Assembly: GCA_963812505.1 (NCBI GenBank)
Contig: CAWEVM010000007.1
Coordinates: 1-64,000, forward strand
Source: JAMXLO01 sp963812505
Lineage (GTDB): Bacteria; Pseudomonadota; Alphaproteobacteria; Acetobacterales; Acetobacteraceae
Length of the DNA: 64,000 nucleotides
Direction of reading: 5' to 3'
The notes under the pieces are model-generated. The model had not been told where the DNA came from. It made no database searches and worked only from the letters and a program-made list of their open reading frames with translations. This document shows positions 62,737 through 64,000 of this stretch, one piece after another. A program made the position numbers and the translations under genes. Numbering within the stretch: the first letter of the stretch is position 1; the number at the start of each line of letters is the position of its first letter.

Positions 62737-63573
62737 TCAGCAGCGAGCTTGCCGCAGCAGGGCGAGCCGCCGCGCGGCAAGCGGATGCTCGACCGCCTCG
62801 AGCGCGTCGACTGCGGCGGCGGCAAGGTCGGGTGCGGCTCCCTCGGCGATGCGTCCGAGCAGGACAATGCAGTCTTGATCGGCGACGGCCGCGACGGCCT
62901 GGATCACCGGCAGCGTCGGCGCCTGGCCCAAGACCAGCTTGAGCAGCGGCACTGCCTGCGCGCGGCCCATGCGGCCAAGGGCGCAGGCGGCGCCAGTGCG
63001 AATATCCGCATGCAGGTCCCCCAACAGGTCGGTGAGCGTGGCGATGACCTCGGCTCCGTCGCGCGCCAGTTCACAGGCGTGCCGGCGGACTGTCGGATCG
63101 GCGTTGCGTAGCAGGGTGAGGACGGTGTCCTCCGGGAGGCGCGATCTGAGGCGGGCCGCCGCCGCGGCCGCGCTGATCACCGCCGGTCCCTGCACCCATC
63201 GCTGGACAATGATCCGTGCCACGCTGCGCGCGGCGTCGGGGCCGCCGACCGCAGCGAGCGCATCCAGCGCAGCGACCTGTTCGGGCAACGCGCGGCTCAG
63301 CCCGTAGCCGGAGAACCGGCGGCAGTAGTCTTCGAGTACCGGGACCGCGGCGACCAGACGACGGCGTCCGGCCTCCGCTGCGAGGGATGGGCCGTCAGCG
63401 ACGCTCGACGCAGGAATGGCCGCCAGCAAGTCTGCATCGTCAAGTTCAGCCGGGGCGCTGATAGTCGGCCTTGCAGGCTGCTGCGGTGCGGGCGCGTGAG
63501 AGAAGCCAGACCCGGAAAACAGGTCGAGCTGGCCGTCAGGCGTTAGACCGTCTTCACCCGATGGACCGCTCAA
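62737..63573 (-). CDS. HEAT-repeat protein
   Basis: 278 residues. A disordered N-terminus (LDLFSGSGFSHAPAPQQPARP) is followed by helical HEAT/PBS-lyase-like repeats (VAALDALAAVGGPDAARSVARI; VLTLLRNADPTVRRHACELARDG; DLLGDLHADIRTGAACALGRMG; LGRIAEGAAPDLAAAAVDALEA). It should be a scaffold or binding protein. Start TTG 63573 overlaps the stop of the patatin-like gene (TTGA), with AGGGG about 9 bases upstream. It lies 116 bases before atpH on the same strand. Confidence 0.75.
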   Translation of the reverse strand: MSGPSGEDGLTPDGQLDLFSGSGFSHAPAPQQPARPTISAPAELDDADLLAAIPASSVADGPSLAAEAGRRRLVAAVPVLEDYCRRFSGYGLSRALPEQVAALDALAAVGGPDAARSVARIIVQRWVQGPAVISAAAAAARLRSRLPEDTVLTLLRNADPTVRRHACELARDGAEVIATLTDLLGDLHADIRTGAACALGRMGRAQAVPLLKLVLGQAPTLPVIQAVAAVADQDCIVLLGRIAEGAAPDLAAAAVDALEAVEHPLAARRLALLRQARC

Positions 63574-64000
63574 CCCGCGTGCCCCTGTTGGCCGCGCTTG
63601 AGCACCCTGTCGGTCAGCTCCATCTTGACGTCGAGCGAGGACCGCTCCCCGAGGCTTTCGAAGTGTGCGCCCAGCCACGTCTCCGCCGTCTGATATCCAA
63701 CATCGTGCAGGCGGGACAGGAAGTCCCACGACGTGCTGTTCTTGGAGGCAAATCCAAGCTGCTCGACGAATGCGTCGTTGCGCACCGCGTGCAGGCGGAT
63801 TGGCTTGTAGCGCCCGGCATAGGTCAGGCCCGATGCTGCCAGTTCGGCGAGCAGGCGGTTGACGGTCTCGATCGCATTGATCTCCAGCACGACGGAGGCG
63901 TTGAAAGTGATCTCGTTGAGCCGGTCCATGATGGCGGGGGCGGAGTGCGGCGGCATGCCATCGCGGTGGAATGCGTTGACCAAGACCAGCATCAGATCCT
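63570..64000 (-). CDS. Patatin-like phospholipase, C-terminal part (cut by window edge)
   Basis: The frame continues past 64000, so the N-terminal catalytic part (GxSxG and DGG) is out of view. The visible 143 residues (DLMLVLVNAFHRDG, IMDRLNEITFNASVVLEINAIETVNRLLAEL, RYKPIRLHAVRNDAFVEQLG, FLSRLHDVGYQTAETWLGAHFESLGERSS) match the C-terminal region of bacterial patatin-like lipases (DUF3336-type). A stop at 63570 overlaps the HEAT gene start. Confidence 0.7.
   Translation of the reverse strand, partial: DLMLVLVNAFHRDGMPPHSAPAIMDRLNEITFNASVVLEINAIETVNRLLAELAASGLTYAGRYKPIRLHAVRNDAFVEQLGFASKNSTSWDFLSRLHDVGYQTAETWLGAHFESLGERSSLDVKMELTDRVLKRGQQGHAG

Noticed and set aside
1..64000. CRISPR array, rRNA or tRNA gene
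   Set aside because: No repeat-spacer pattern, and no tRNA-like arm sequence or rRNA sequence was recognised by reading; a covariance-model search would be needed to exclude a missed tRNA.

Overview
The window is a 64 kb piece of a GC-rich alphaproteobacterial chromosome, probably from the Rhodospirillales/Acetobacteraceae. This rests on gene content and order: trpB-trpA next to accD-folC, purM-purN near hdaA-ppk1-ppx, an F1 operon atpHAGDC with no F0 genes, a small aa3-oxidase subunit IV gene, a Tat-exported Rieske protein and a GC content that looks close to two thirds. The lineage call is an inference. No rRNA gene, tRNA gene or CRISPR array was seen.

Layout. 1-2.6 kb is an IS91-family element with a frameshifted tyrosine recombinase followed by the transposase. 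2.7-10.8 kb is accessory: a flavinylated oxidase, a cupin, an ABC-F protein, a damaged MNT/HEPN toxin-antitoxin-like cluster, an HpaB-family hydroxylase and a DUF4239 membrane protein. 11-19 kb has an exported peptidoglycan-binding protein, an Hsp70-like protein, ndk, DinB, COX subunit IV, a CLC channel, a CBS protein, an orphan petA and purN-purM. 19-27 kb is a plus-strand run: CDP-alcohol phosphatidyltransferase, AI-2E/PerM, hdaA, ppk1, ppx and a GNAT enzyme, interrupted by one divergent lipoprotein/exported-protein pair. 27-37 kb is mixed: acyl-CoA dehydrogenase-like, CapA, MFS, a Kdo hydroxylase relic with a tyrosine phosphatase, a PaiB-like protein, a frameshifted pckA and a degraded AraC-TPR regulator.

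37-43.5 kb carries trpB-trpA and accD-folC, separated by a lower-GC two-gene insert (hexapeptide acyltransferase and GT8-like glycosyltransferase). 43.5-49 kb holds two luciferase-like monooxygenases (one RutA-like), an SDR, an LVIVD-repeat protein and a COG0523 GTPase. 49-57.7 kb has a SAM/cyclase/ATPase/TPR signalling protein, pssA-psd (phosphatidylethanolamine synthesis), a cytochrome b561-type protein, a ferritin-like protein and a Uma2 nuclease. 57.7-64 kb is the F1 ATP synthase operon on the minus strand, preceded by a HEAT-repeat protein and the 3' end of a patatin-like gene.

The most interesting signals are: four single-lesion frameshifts (recombinase, HEPN protein, Kdo hydroxylase, pckA), three of them in otherwise well-conserved genes; a short GC-rich repeat that supplies the region just upstream of both atpG and trpA, including their Shine-Dalgarno sequences; and the low-GC sugar/acyl-modification insert between trpA and accD. 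I did not find a clearly new multi-gene system; the best candidates for something unusual are that insert and the regulatory use of the repeat.
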